This document shows, piece after piece, positions 13,741 to 21,528 of a stretch of 35,826 bases of DNA. The stretch spans positions 1 to 35,826 of the forward strand of contig JBQCDV010000020.1 of assembly GCA_051960855.1 (NCBI GenBank), written 5' to 3'. Source of the stretch: JBQCDV01 sp051960855. Lineage in GTDB: Bacteria > Actinomycetota > Actinomycetes > JAJZTN01. Under the pieces are notes generated by a model. It was not told where the DNA came from. It searched no databases and worked only from the letters and a program-made list of their open reading frames with translations. Made by a program: the position numbers and the translations under genes. Within the stretch, counting starts at the first letter, position 1. Each line of letters opens with the position of its first letter.

Positions 13741-14955
13741 ATGACAGCACGAGGCATGCGCGGCCTGCGCCGCAGCGTCGTCGTGAGCCTGGCGGCGGCG
13801 ACCGCGCTGCTCGCCTCAGGCTGCAGCAGCGGCCTGCTCAGCGACAGCGGCAGCAGCGGCGGCAGCACCAGTGGCAGCACGGGCGGCAGCTCCGGCTCGA
13901 GCAAGCCGATCGTCCTCGGGATGGTCATCCCGCTGTCGGGCAGCAGCGCGGCGATCGGTCCCTACATGGAGAACGGCGCCCAGCTCGCTGCCGATGAGAT
14001 CAACGCCAAGGGCGGAGTCAACGGGCGGCAGGTCCAGATCGTCGCGCAGGATGGCGCGTGCGACCCCAAGACGGCCGCGGCCGCCGCGACGAAGCTCGTG
14101 TCGCAGGGGATCGCGGTGTCTGTGGGCGGCTACTGCTCCGGAGCGACCCTGCCGACGCTGCCGATCTTCAACAAGGCCGACATCCCCATGATCATCCCGG
14201 CCGCCAACTCCGACCAGCTGGTCGAGCAGGGCCTGAAGAACGTCTTCCTGCTCAACGGCACGGGGACCCAGCAGGCGGACGCGGCCATGAAGTTCATGAC
14301 CAAGACGGGCGCGAAGAAGGTCGCCCTCATGAACGACAACACCAGCTACTCCAAGAACATCGCCGACCTGACCGCCGACCGGCTGAAGGAGGCCGGCGGT
14401 CCCGACCTCGTCACGAACGAGGCTGTCAACCCCGGCGAGAGCGACTACAGCGCCAACGTCAACGCGGTGCTCAAGGGCAGCCCCGACTTCGTCTACTGGA
14501 CCGGCTACTACCAGGAGGGCGGCCTCATCATCCGCCAGCTCCGGCAGGCGGGCTACAAGGGCAGCATCATGGTCGCCGACGGCAGCGTCGACGCGAAGCT
14601 CGTCGACATCGCCGGCAAGGACAACGCCGAGGGCGTCTTCGCGACGATGACCCAGACCCCCGACACGATCGAGGGTGCCGGGGACTGGATCAACAACTAC
14701 AAGCAGAAGTTCGGTGCTGACCCCGGTCCCTACTCGACGCAGTCCTACGACGCCGTGCGCGTGGCGGCGGAGGCGATCGGCAAGGCCGGGTCGACCGACG
14801 GCGGCAAGGTCATCTCGGCGCTCGAGGGCATCGACGGCTTCAAGATCTTCTCGGGTCCGCTGAAGTTCACCGACAAGCACACTCTCACCTCAGGTGGCTT
14901 CCTGATCCTGGTCGTCAAGGACGGCAAGTTCGTCCTCAAGGACTCGCTGCAGTGA
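13741..14955 (+). CDS. livK: Branched-chain-amino-acid-type ABC transporter substrate-binding lipoprotein
   Basis: A 404-residue LivK-type periplasmic-binding protein. The signal peptide ends in the lipobox LLASGC with Cys28 as lipidation site, followed by a Gly/Ser-rich tether (about 29-53). The mature domain starts KPIVLGMVIPLSGSSAAIG and contains AADEINAKGG, VGGYCSGATLP and YDAVRVAAEAIG, typical of peripheral-binding-protein type I for amino acids. The operon directly follows the hydroxyproline catabolic genes and ends with a paralogue of their regulator, so the likely ligand is hydroxyproline rather than leucine; that is inference. The ATG at 13741 begins the lipoprotein signal, and an in-frame ATG at 13633 would add an unlikely extension. 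A strong hairpin follows the stop. Confidence 0.9.
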   Translation: MTARGMRGLRRSVVVSLAAATALLASGCSSGLLSDSGSSGGSTSGSTGGSSGSSKPIVLGMVIPLSGSSAAIGPYMENGAQLAADEINAKGGVNGRQVQIVAQDGACDPKTAAAAATKLVSQGIAVSVGGYCSGATLPTLPIFNKADIPMIIPAANSDQLVEQGLKNVFLLNGTGTQQADAAMKFMTKTGAKKVALMNDNTSYSKNIADLTADRLKEAGGPDLVTNEAVNPGESDYSANVNAVLKGSPDFVYWTGYYQEGGLIIRQLRQAGYKGSIMVADGSVDAKLVDIAGKDNAEGVFATMTQTPDTIEGAGDWINNYKQKFGADPGPYSTQSYDAVRVAAEAIGKAGSTDGGKVISALEGIDGFKIFSGPLKFTDKHTLTSGGFLILVVKDGKFVLKDSLQ

Positions 14956-14962
14956 CGTGAGA

Positions 14963-14991
14963 CCCCGCCGGCGCCGATGGCGCCGGCGGGG
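14963..14991. terminator. Perfect 13-bp hairpin between binding-protein and permease genes
   Basis: CCCCGCCGGCGCC (14963-14975), loop GAT, then its exact complement (14979-14991). With no T-run and permease genes following in the same direction, it is better read as a partial terminator or 3' mRNA-stabilising structure that keeps the binding protein in excess over the membrane subunits. Confidence 0.75.
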
Positions 14992-15038
14992 CTCGCTGCG
15001 CAGCGGCTCTCGACGGCGGACCCGGAAGGGACAACGGA

Positions 15039-15932
15039 ATGACGCAACTGATCTGGAACGGCATCTTCGTCGGCGCGTTCTACGCGCTGGTGGCGCTGGG
15101 CTACAGCATGGTCTACGGGATCATCAAGCTGCTGAACTTCGCGCACGGCGACCTCTACATGCTCGGGGCCTTCGGCGGGTTCGCGATGCTCGGTCTGGCC
15201 GGCGGCGTCGTCCAGTCCGGCTCCCTGGTGGCGCTGCTCGTCGTCCTGGTCCTGTCGATGCTCTTCACCGGCGCGGCGGGGCTCGTCCTGGAGCGGGTCG
15301 CCTACCGCCCGCTGCGCGGCGCCCCGCGACTGTCGGTGCTCATCACCGCCGTCGGTGCTTCCTTCGCCCTCGAGTACGGCGTGCGGCTGATCGCCGGTCC
15401 CAATCCCGAGGTGTACCCCGTGCGGCTGTCGGGGACGAACCTCAACCTGCTCGGCGCTCGCCTCACCGTCCAGCAGATCGTCCTCATCCTCATCGCCGTC
15501 GTCCTGATGGCAGGACTCTGGTACCTCGTCCAGCGCACCAGCACCGGACGGGCCATGCGTGCCATCTCGTTGGACCCCAAGGCCTCGCTGTACATGGGCA
15601 TCAACGTCGACGCGGTCATCTCGAGGACGTTCTTCCTCGGATCAGCGCTGGCCGGGGCGGCGGGGGTCATGGCGGGCGCCTACTACGGCAAGATCGACTT
15701 CCTCATGGGCTTCATCATCGGGTTGAAGGCCTTCACCGCCGCGGTCATCGGCGGGATCGGCAACATCCCCGGCGCCATGCTCGGCGGCCTGACTCTCGGC
15801 CTGCTCGAGTCCTTCGGCACGGCCTGGCTCGGCGGCGAGTGGCGCGACGTCTTCGCCTTCGCCTTCCTCATCCTCTTCCTGACGGTCCGGCCCACAGGCA
15901 TCCTCGGCGAGCGCGTCACGGAGCGTGTGTGA
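15039..15932 (+). CDS. livH: ABC transporter permease, LivH family
   Basis: A 297-residue inner-membrane permease with about eight hydrophobic segments, starting TQLIWNGIFVGAFYALVALGYSMVYGIIKLLNFAHGD, the LivH N-terminal signature (only fragments matter: YALVALGYS and LLNFAHGD). The cytoplasmic coupling loop is near GLKAFTAAVIGGIGNIPGA, also typical. GGAAGGG precedes the ATG. It forms the membrane pore with the LivM-type subunit, whose start overlaps its stop (TGATG). Confidence 0.92.
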   Translation: MTQLIWNGIFVGAFYALVALGYSMVYGIIKLLNFAHGDLYMLGAFGGFAMLGLAGGVVQSGSLVALLVVLVLSMLFTGAAGLVLERVAYRPLRGAPRLSVLITAVGASFALEYGVRLIAGPNPEVYPVRLSGTNLNLLGARLTVQQIVLILIAVVLMAGLWYLVQRTSTGRAMRAISLDPKASLYMGINVDAVISRTFFLGSALAGAAGVMAGAYYGKIDFLMGFIIGLKAFTAAVIGGIGNIPGAMLGGLTLGLLESFGTAWLGGEWRDVFAFAFLILFLTVRPTGILGERVTERV

Positions 15933-17020
15933 TGTCGACCCAGGAGACCCCCTCGGCGTGGGCCGATGCGGCCGAGTCAGCGCAGCAGTCGGGCCACCAG
16001 CGCCAGCCCCAGCAGCGCCGTTCGCGCCGTCGCTCATGGCTGAGCCGCGCGCTGGAGAACCGCTACCTCGGCTGGCTCGGCTTCGCGATCGCCATCCTCG
16101 CGCCCTTCGTCAACGCCTCGTCCTACGCGCTCAACGTCATGACCTCGGCCGCCATCTTCGTGATGCTGGCAGTCGGTCTGAACATGGTCGTGGGCTTCTG
16201 CGGGCTGCTCGACCTCGGCTACGCCGCCTTCTTCGCGATCGGGGCCTACACCAGCGGCGTCATCGCAACGCGGCTGGAGTGGCCGCTGCTCGCGACCATC
16301 CCCTTCGTCATCGTCGCCAGCGTCATCGCCGGCTTCGTCATCGGGGGACCGACCCTGCGGCTGCGCAGTGACTACCTGGCGATCGTCACGTTGGGCTTCG
16401 GCGAGATCATCCGCCTGACCGCCAACAACCTCGACGTCACGGGCGGACCCTCAGGCGTCTTCGGCATCCCCGGCATCACCATCGCCGGCGTCGACCTCAC
16501 CTCCTCGGTGGGCTTCTACTTCTTCACGGTCGTGGTGGTCTCTCTCGCGGTGCTCGGCGCCGCGCGCCTCGGCCGGAGCCGGCTGGGACGCGCCTGGCGT
16601 TTCATCCGCGAGGACGAGGACGCGGCCGAGGCCATGGGAATCCACACCTACAAGCTCAAGCTCGCGGCCTACATCGCCGGCGCCATCTGGGGCGGCCTCG
16701 CCGGTGTGCTGTTCGCCGCCCAGCTGTCCGCGGTCTCCCCAGCCAGCTTCACGTTCCTGCAGTCCGCGCTCGTGCTCATGGCCGTGGTCCTCGGCGGTAT
16801 GGGCTCGACGCCCGGTGTCGTCATCGGCGCCGTCTTCATCAGCGTGCTGCCCGAGCTGCTGCGCGGCGCCGCCGACTACCGCTTCTTCATCTTCGGCGTG
16901 CTGCTGATCGTCGTGATGATCTTCCGACCGCAGGGGCTGTGGCCCAGCCGCGCCGGTGAGCAGCTGCGCAAACGGCCGCCCACGATTCCGGAGGCCGACC
17001 CGAAGGGAGTGTCGGCATGA
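15932..17020 (+). CDS. livM: ABC transporter permease, LivM family
   Basis: A 362-residue permease. Residues 1-38 are a hydrophilic Gln/Arg-rich cytoplasmic extension (AESAQQSGHQRQPQQRRSRRR) not needed for the fold. About nine hydrophobic segments follow. VGLNMVVGFCGLLDLGYAAFFAIGAY is the LivM signature (GLLDLGYAAF) and EDEDAAEAMGIHTYKLKL with the downstream Gly-rich segment is the coupling loop. The ATG at 15932 overlaps the LivH stop by one base; the open frame upstream is a shadow of LivH. Confidence 0.92.
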   Translation: MSTQETPSAWADAAESAQQSGHQRQPQQRRSRRRSWLSRALENRYLGWLGFAIAILAPFVNASSYALNVMTSAAIFVMLAVGLNMVVGFCGLLDLGYAAFFAIGAYTSGVIATRLEWPLLATIPFVIVASVIAGFVIGGPTLRLRSDYLAIVTLGFGEIIRLTANNLDVTGGPSGVFGIPGITIAGVDLTSSVGFYFFTVVVVSLAVLGAARLGRSRLGRAWRFIREDEDAAEAMGIHTYKLKLAAYIAGAIWGGLAGVLFAAQLSAVSPASFTFLQSALVLMAVVLGGMGSTPGVVIGAVFISVLPELLRGAADYRFFIFGVLLIVVMIFRPQGLWPSRAGEQLRKRPPTIPEADPKGVSA

Positions 17021-17853
17021 GCGCGCCGCTGCTGTCCGTGGAGAACCTCGAGCTGTCCTTCGGCGGTGTCCGGGCGGTCGATGGTCTCTCCTTCGGGGTG
17101 GGGGAGGGCGAGATCGTCTCGGTCATCGGGCCCAACGGCGCCGGCAAGACCAGCGCATTCAACTGCATCACCGGCTTCTACAAGCCCACGGGCGGCCATG
17201 TGCGCATCGCCGGAGACGAGGTCACCGGAATGCGGCCGTCCGCGATCGCCGCGCGCGGCGTCTCGCGCACGTTCCAGAACCTCCGGCTCTTCGGCGAGCT
17301 GACGGTGCTCGACAACGTCCGCGCCGGGATGCATCTGCGCATCAAGCAGCGGGCGGTCGACGCGCTCCTGCACACCCCGCGATTCCGGCGGACCGAGCAG
17401 GAAGCCACCGATGAGGCCAACCGGTGGCTCGACTTCGTACGGCTGCGGGGAGACCGGACGGGGGAGGCGCGCAACCTGCCGTACGGCGAGCAGCGGCGGG
17501 TCGAGATCGCCCGAGCCCTCGCCCGCGGACCCCGCCTGCTGCTGCTCGACGAGCCGGCGGCCGGGCTCAACCACGGCGAGAAGGCCGAGCTGTTGGAGCT
17601 GCTCCAGCGGATCAGCGAGCTCGGCATCTCCCTCGTGCTCATCGAGCACGACATGGGGCTGGTCATGCAGGTCTCCCAGCGTGTCGTCGTCCTCAACTTC
17701 GGCAAGGAGATCGCCGACGGCGCCCCAGACCTCGTGCGGTCCGACCCCGCAGTGATCGAGGCCTACCTCGGCCGCGATGACGCCGAGGAGGCTCCCCCTG
17801 CCGACGGATCCGACGAGGAGTCCGACGACGTGCGCGAGGACGTGACGCGATGA
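17017..17853 (+). CDS. livG: ABC transporter ATP-binding protein, LivG family
   Basis: A 278-residue ATPase. Walker A GPNGAGKTS (about 38-46), Q-loop SRTFQNLRLF, signature LPYGEQRRVEIARAL (the LivG-type YGEQRR rather than SGGQ), Walker B LLLLDEPAAGLN and the switch histidine in LVLIEHDMGLV are all present. The C-terminal 25 residues are acidic. It overlaps the permease and the second ATPase by ATGA, forming the heterodimeric motor with it. Confidence 0.94.
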   Translation: MSAPLLSVENLELSFGGVRAVDGLSFGVGEGEIVSVIGPNGAGKTSAFNCITGFYKPTGGHVRIAGDEVTGMRPSAIAARGVSRTFQNLRLFGELTVLDNVRAGMHLRIKQRAVDALLHTPRFRRTEQEATDEANRWLDFVRLRGDRTGEARNLPYGEQRRVEIARALARGPRLLLLDEPAAGLNHGEKAELLELLQRISELGISLVLIEHDMGLVMQVSQRVVVLNFGKEIADGAPDLVRSDPAVIEAYLGRDDAEEAPPADGSDEESDDVREDVTR

Positions 17854-18566
17854 CCGGCACCGCACTGGAGGTCAAGGACCTCGAGGTCTTCTACGGCCGC
17901 GTGCAGGCCCTGCGAGGGCTGTCGCTCACGGTCGGCGAGGGCGAGATCGTCGCCGTGCTCGGCAACAACGGTGCCGGCAAGACGACGACGCTCGCCGCGG
18001 TCTCCGGCATCGTGAAGCGGACCGCTGGGACCATCCACGCCTTCGGCCAGGACCTTGCCGGCGTCAACCCGTGGGACATCGTGGCGAGGGGAATCGTCCA
18101 CGTCCCCGAGGGGCGCCGAATCTTCTCGACGCTCAGCGTCCACGAGAACCTCCTCATCGGCGGCTACCGGGTCGAGGACAAGCGTGAGGTCGCCAAGCGG
18201 GTGGACGAGGTCTACGGCCTGCTGCCGCGGCTGGCCGAGCGTCGCACCCAGCAAGGCGGCACGCTGTCCGGCGGCGAGCAGCAGATGCTCGCTATCGGTC
18301 GCGCCATGGTGTCCGGCCCGCGCTTGCTGATGCTCGACGAACCGTCGATGGGCCTTGCTCCGCTCGTGGTCGCCCAGGTGATGAACCTGATCCGCGACAT
18401 CAACGCGCGGGGGACCTCGGTCCTGCTCGTCGAGCAGAACGCCCGCTCGTCGCTACGGGTGGCCGACCGGGCCTATGTGATCGAGGACGGCCGGACCTCA
18501 CTGGAGGGCGACGCCCGCGCGCTGGCCGGCGACGCTCGCGTGGTCGAGGCCTACCTCGGCGCATGA
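17850..18566 (+). CDS. livF: ABC transporter ATP-binding protein, LivF family
   Basis: A 238-residue ATPase with Walker A GNNGAGKTTT, VPEGRRIFSTLSVHENLLIG (the LivF Q-loop region), signature LSGGEQQMLAIGRAM, Walker B LLMLDEPSMGLAP and switch LLVEQNARSSL. Length and motifs are standard for the family. Its stop overlaps the start of the second GntR gene (ATGA), placing that regulator in the importer operon. Confidence 0.94.
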   Translation: MTGTALEVKDLEVFYGRVQALRGLSLTVGEGEIVAVLGNNGAGKTTTLAAVSGIVKRTAGTIHAFGQDLAGVNPWDIVARGIVHVPEGRRIFSTLSVHENLLIGGYRVEDKREVAKRVDEVYGLLPRLAERRTQQGGTLSGGEQQMLAIGRAMVSGPRLLMLDEPSMGLAPLVVAQVMNLIRDINARGTSVLLVEQNARSSLRVADRAYVIEDGRTSLEGDARALAGDARVVEAYLGA

Positions 18567-19297
18567 GGCCGCTGCAGCTGACGGCCGAGCCTGCCGCGGC
18601 GGACACCCCCGCCGCCTTCGACCTGGCGGCAGGCCTGGCGTCTTTCGGTGCCCGCACCTCGCTGCGGGAGCAGCTCGTGGACGTCCTGCGGGCCGCGATC
18701 GTGGCCGGCGGCATGCGCCCGGGCGACGTCTACTCCGCGCGCACCCTCGCTCTGCGCTGTGGCGCCTCCCCGACTCCCGTCCGTGAGGCGATGCTCGACC
18801 TCGCCAAGGAGGGGCTGGTCGAGGTAGTCCCCAACAAGGGCTACCGGGTGACCGAGCTGACCGACAAGGACCTGGACGAGATCACCGCCCTGCGCGAGCT
18901 CATCGAGGTCCCCGTCGTCGGCGAGGTCGCGCGTCGGGGGGACCGCGACGCTCTCGCGGCCCTGCGGCCCCTCGTCAGCGAGCTGGAGCGCGCTGGGCAG
19001 GACAACAACGTGCTCACCTACGTCGAGCTGGACCATCGCTTCCATCTCGGCCTGCTGGCCCTGGCCGGCAACCTGACGCTTGTCGACGTCGTGCGCGACC
19101 TGCGGTCGCGCAGCCGGTTGTTCGGCCTCGCTCCCATTGCCGAGCGGGGCGGGCTGCTGCCGGGCGCCAAGGAGCACGGGCTGATCCTCGATGCCGTCCT
19201 GGCGGGAGACGTCCGTGAGGCCAAGCGGCTGATGCGCTTCCACCTCGACCAGGTGCGCACCGACTGGTCCGGCTCACGGCGCGAGCGGGCCACCTGA
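18563..19297 (+). CDS. GntR family regulator, FCD subfamily (paralogue of the one at 12794)
   Basis: A 244-residue protein: HTH at about 33-97 (SLREQLVDVLRAAIVAGGMRPGD, SPTPVREAMLDLAKEGLVEVVPNKGYRVTEL) and FCD domain with VELDHRFHLGLLALAGN and KEHGLILDAVLAGD. The recognition region and the DLDEIT linker match the other GntR protein almost word for word, and the DNA is also nearly identical there, showing a duplication. The FCD ligand pockets differ more, so the two may read the same operators but respond to different ligands. It ends the importer operon. Confidence 0.92.
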   Translation: MRPLQLTAEPAAADTPAAFDLAAGLASFGARTSLREQLVDVLRAAIVAGGMRPGDVYSARTLALRCGASPTPVREAMLDLAKEGLVEVVPNKGYRVTELTDKDLDEITALRELIEVPVVGEVARRGDRDALAALRPLVSELERAGQDNNVLTYVELDHRFHLGLLALAGNLTLVDVVRDLRSRSRLFGLAPIAERGGLLPGAKEHGLILDAVLAGDVREAKRLMRFHLDQVRTDWSGSRRERAT

Positions 19298-19375
19298 CCT
19301 CCTCGCGGCAGGGTGACGGCAGGAGTCGCGGCTGGAATGGTGCGTGAGCACCGGTCTCGCGGGTAGCGGCGTCTG

Positions 19376-20083
19376 GTGAAGATCTTCCCGACGCCTGCCC
19401 GCGACCAGCTCCTCGACCACTGGGTGCACGACCTGCTGGAGCACGACCCACGTCTGCAGGGGTGCCGGGGACTGTCCCTCACGGTCGACGGTGGCGTGGT
19501 GCACGTCGAGGGCACGGTGCACGCGCAGACCGACCTCGACTGCTTGCGCGAGCTGGTCGGCCGGTTCGCCGGCGTCCACGCGGTGTGGGACCACGTCAGG
19601 GTCGAAGGGCGGACGGAGCCATGGTGCTCGCTCGACGTCGGTGTCGGGTCGATGAAACAGCACCCGGAGAACCTGGGAGTCGACGTGGTCGCACACCCCG
19701 GTGTCGACATCGTCGCCGACCTCAGCCACGGACTGCCCCTGCCGGACGACAGCGTCGACCGCGCCTACGCCGTTCATGTCCTCGAGCACTTCGCCCACTG
19801 GCTGCCGGTCGCCGACGAGCTGCACCGGGTCGTGCGCCCGCAGGGGGTGCTCCACGTCGTGAGCCCACACTGGCAGCACGTCAACGCCGTCGCGGACCCG
19901 ACGCACGTGTCGTACTTCGACGTCCAGACCTTCAAGCAGCTCGGGCAGGGTGGGCCGCAGAACCGGCCGTGGCGGGTGCTGCACGCCTCCTACGACGGAG
20001 CGAGCGTCTTCGCCGACCTCATGCCCGTGAAGGACGGCACGCCGCCATCGCCGCCGGAGCAGCTGGCGCGCTTCTTCGACTGA
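19376..20083 (+). CDS. BON-like domain fused to a class I SAM-dependent methyltransferase
   Basis: A 235-residue protein. Residues 1-65 (DQLLDHWVHDLLEHDPRL, GLSLTVDGGVVHVEGTVHAQTDLDCLREL, HAVWDHVRV) have the pattern of a BON domain, normally found in OsmY-like and membrane-associated proteins. Residues about 75-200 are methyltransferase type 11: a motif-I-like LDVGVGSMKQHPENLGVDVV, DLSHGLPLPDDSVDRAYAVHVLEHF and LHRVVRPQGVLHVVSP. The SAM loop reads DVGVGS rather than the usual D-x-G-C-G. The GTG at 19376 has no Shine-Dalgarno, but TAGCGG lies 6 nt upstream, so it may be leaderless. It stands alone between the importer operon and convergent narI. The substrate is unknown. Confidence 0.72.
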   Translation: MKIFPTPARDQLLDHWVHDLLEHDPRLQGCRGLSLTVDGGVVHVEGTVHAQTDLDCLRELVGRFAGVHAVWDHVRVEGRTEPWCSLDVGVGSMKQHPENLGVDVVAHPGVDIVADLSHGLPLPDDSVDRAYAVHVLEHFAHWLPVADELHRVVRPQGVLHVVSPHWQHVNAVADPTHVSYFDVQTFKQLGQGGPQNRPWRVLHASYDGASVFADLMPVKDGTPPSPPEQLARFFD

Positions 20084-20122
20084 CGCCGCCCACGCCCGAC
20101 AGAGTGCACGGAAGCGGGCGAG

Positions 20123-20884
20123 CTACCGCTGCTGCGTCGTGCCCGACGTCGGCAGCCGCTCCCACCCCGGACGGGTGGGCCGGGATCCCAGACGCGTCGT
20201 CTCCCGCGAGCGGTAGACGATGTAGGGCCTCGTCAGATAGCCGACCGGCGCGCTGAACACGTGCACCAGCCGCGTGAAGGGCCAGAAGGCGAACAGCAGC
20301 CACGCCAGCAGGGTGTGCACCTGGAAGCCCAGGGGAGCGGCTGCGATCTTGTGCACCTCGGGGTGCAGAGCGAAGATGCTGCGGAAGTAGGGCGCCACGG
20401 TCGTGCGGTAGTCGTGCGGGTTGGGGCCGTTGCCGCGCAGGGTGGTCACCAGGCCGATGAGGATCGTGGCGGCCAGCAGGACGTACATCGCCTTGTCGTT
20501 GCGCGTGGTCGCCGAAAACACCGGGCCCACCGTCCGCCGACGGTAGATCAGCAGGATCATCCCGAGCACCGTCCCGATGCCAGCCAGGGTGCCGAGCGTC
20601 GCTGCGACGAGGTGATAGGCCCACTCGGGCAGTCCCACGGCCTCGGTCCACGACTCCGGGATGAGGATGCCGATGACGTGGCCGCCGATGGCGAACAGGA
20701 TGCCGAAGTGGAACAGCGGGCTGGCCCAGCGCAGCAGTCCCCGCTCGTACATCTGGCTCGACCGCGTCGTCCAGCCGAACTTGTCGTAGCGGTAGCGCCA
20801 CACGTGGCCCAGCACGAACGTCGCGATGGCGAGGTAGGCCACGATCACCCACAGGAACAGCTGCAGCCCCGTGATGCCGTTCAC
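20123..20884 (-). CDS. narI: Respiratory nitrate reductase gamma subunit, cytochrome b
   Basis: A 253-residue membrane protein with five hydrophobic segments. His59 (SPLFHFG), His69 (AIGGHVIG), His190 (GFQVHTLL) and His208 (TRLVHVF) have the same spacing as the four haem-b ligands of the well-studied enterobacterial protein. It takes electrons from quinol at the membrane and passes them to NarH. The C-terminal 35 residues are a hydrophilic extension. Last gene of the narGHJI operon, overlapping narJ by four bases. Confidence 0.95.
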   Translation of the reverse strand: MNGITGLQLFLWVIVAYLAIATFVLGHVWRYRYDKFGWTTRSSQMYERGLLRWASPLFHFGILFAIGGHVIGILIPESWTEAVGLPEWAYHLVAATLGTLAGIGTVLGMILLIYRRRTVGPVFSATTRNDKAMYVLLAATILIGLVTTLRGNGPNPHDYRTTVAPYFRSIFALHPEVHKIAAAPLGFQVHTLLAWLLFAFWPFTRLVHVFSAPVGYLTRPYIVYRSRETTRLGSRPTRPGWERLPTSGTTQQR

Positions 20885-21528
20885 CGGCGTCCTCCCATCA
20901 GCTCCGGCGGTCCGAATGGCTCCAGCCCCACCTCTTCGGCGGGTGGGCCGGTCTGGGCAAGGCTCATCGCCTTCTCGAGGTCGCGCGGTGCCGGCTCCGG
21001 CAGGACGGCGCGGATCGCGTCGACGACGTCGAGGTAGGGCGAGGCGCTATCCGCCAGGGCCAGGCGCAGCAGCTCGATGCCGACGCGGTGCTGGGCCAGC
21101 AGCCGGCCTCCCGCCTCCGGCTCGGCGGCCGCGAACTCGCACACGACCCCGAGGTGGTCGGGCAGCTCGCCGTCGCCGACCTCGAAGCCGGCCAGCCGGT
21201 AGGCGTGCGTGAAGCGCAGCAGCGCCACACCGCGGTTCCGGGTGTCGCCGTGGGTGTAGTAGGTCAGGTAGAGGCAGCAGCGGCGCCGCAGGTCGAAGGT
21301 CTCGACGTAGTCGGCGCACGCCCGCTCGGTCGGCGTCGCCTGCAGGTGCGCCACGAAGCGCCCGAGCGACTCGGCGGCGTGTCCGGAGGCCTCGGCTGCG
21401 GCCGCCAGCAGGGGAAGGGTCTCCACCAGCGTCTCGTCGGGGTAGGCCAGCAGCAGCGCGGCCGTGCGCAGGGCACGCGCCCGAACGTCGCTGTCGGTGG
21501 TCCTCGCCGTTGTCGCCTTGCCCGTCAT
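20881..21528 (-). CDS. narJ: Nitrate reductase molybdenum cofactor assembly chaperone
   Basis: A 215-residue TorD/NarJ-family chaperone, all-helical, with LLAYPDETLVETLPLL near the start and YVETFDLRRRCCLYLTYYTHGDTRNRG (in pieces: YVETFDL, YLTYYTHGDTRNRG) as the family signature. It assists Mo-cofactor insertion into NarG and is not part of the final enzyme. It overlaps both narH (ATGA) and narI. Confidence 0.95.
   Translation of the reverse strand: MTGKATTARTTDSDVRARALRTAALLLAYPDETLVETLPLLAAAAEASGHAAESLGRFVAHLQATPTERACADYVETFDLRRRCCLYLTYYTHGDTRNRGVALLRFTHAYRLAGFEVGDGELPDHLGVVCEFAAAEPEAGGRLLAQHRVGIELLRLALADSASPYLDVVDAIRAVLPEPAPRDLEKAMSLAQTGPPAEEVGLEPFGPPELMGGRR

Noticed and set aside
20093..20120. 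CGCCCG/CGGGCG inverted repeat between the methyltransferase gene and narI
   Set aside because: Only 6 bp with a 16-nt loop and no T-run; too weak in such GC-rich DNA to call a terminator.
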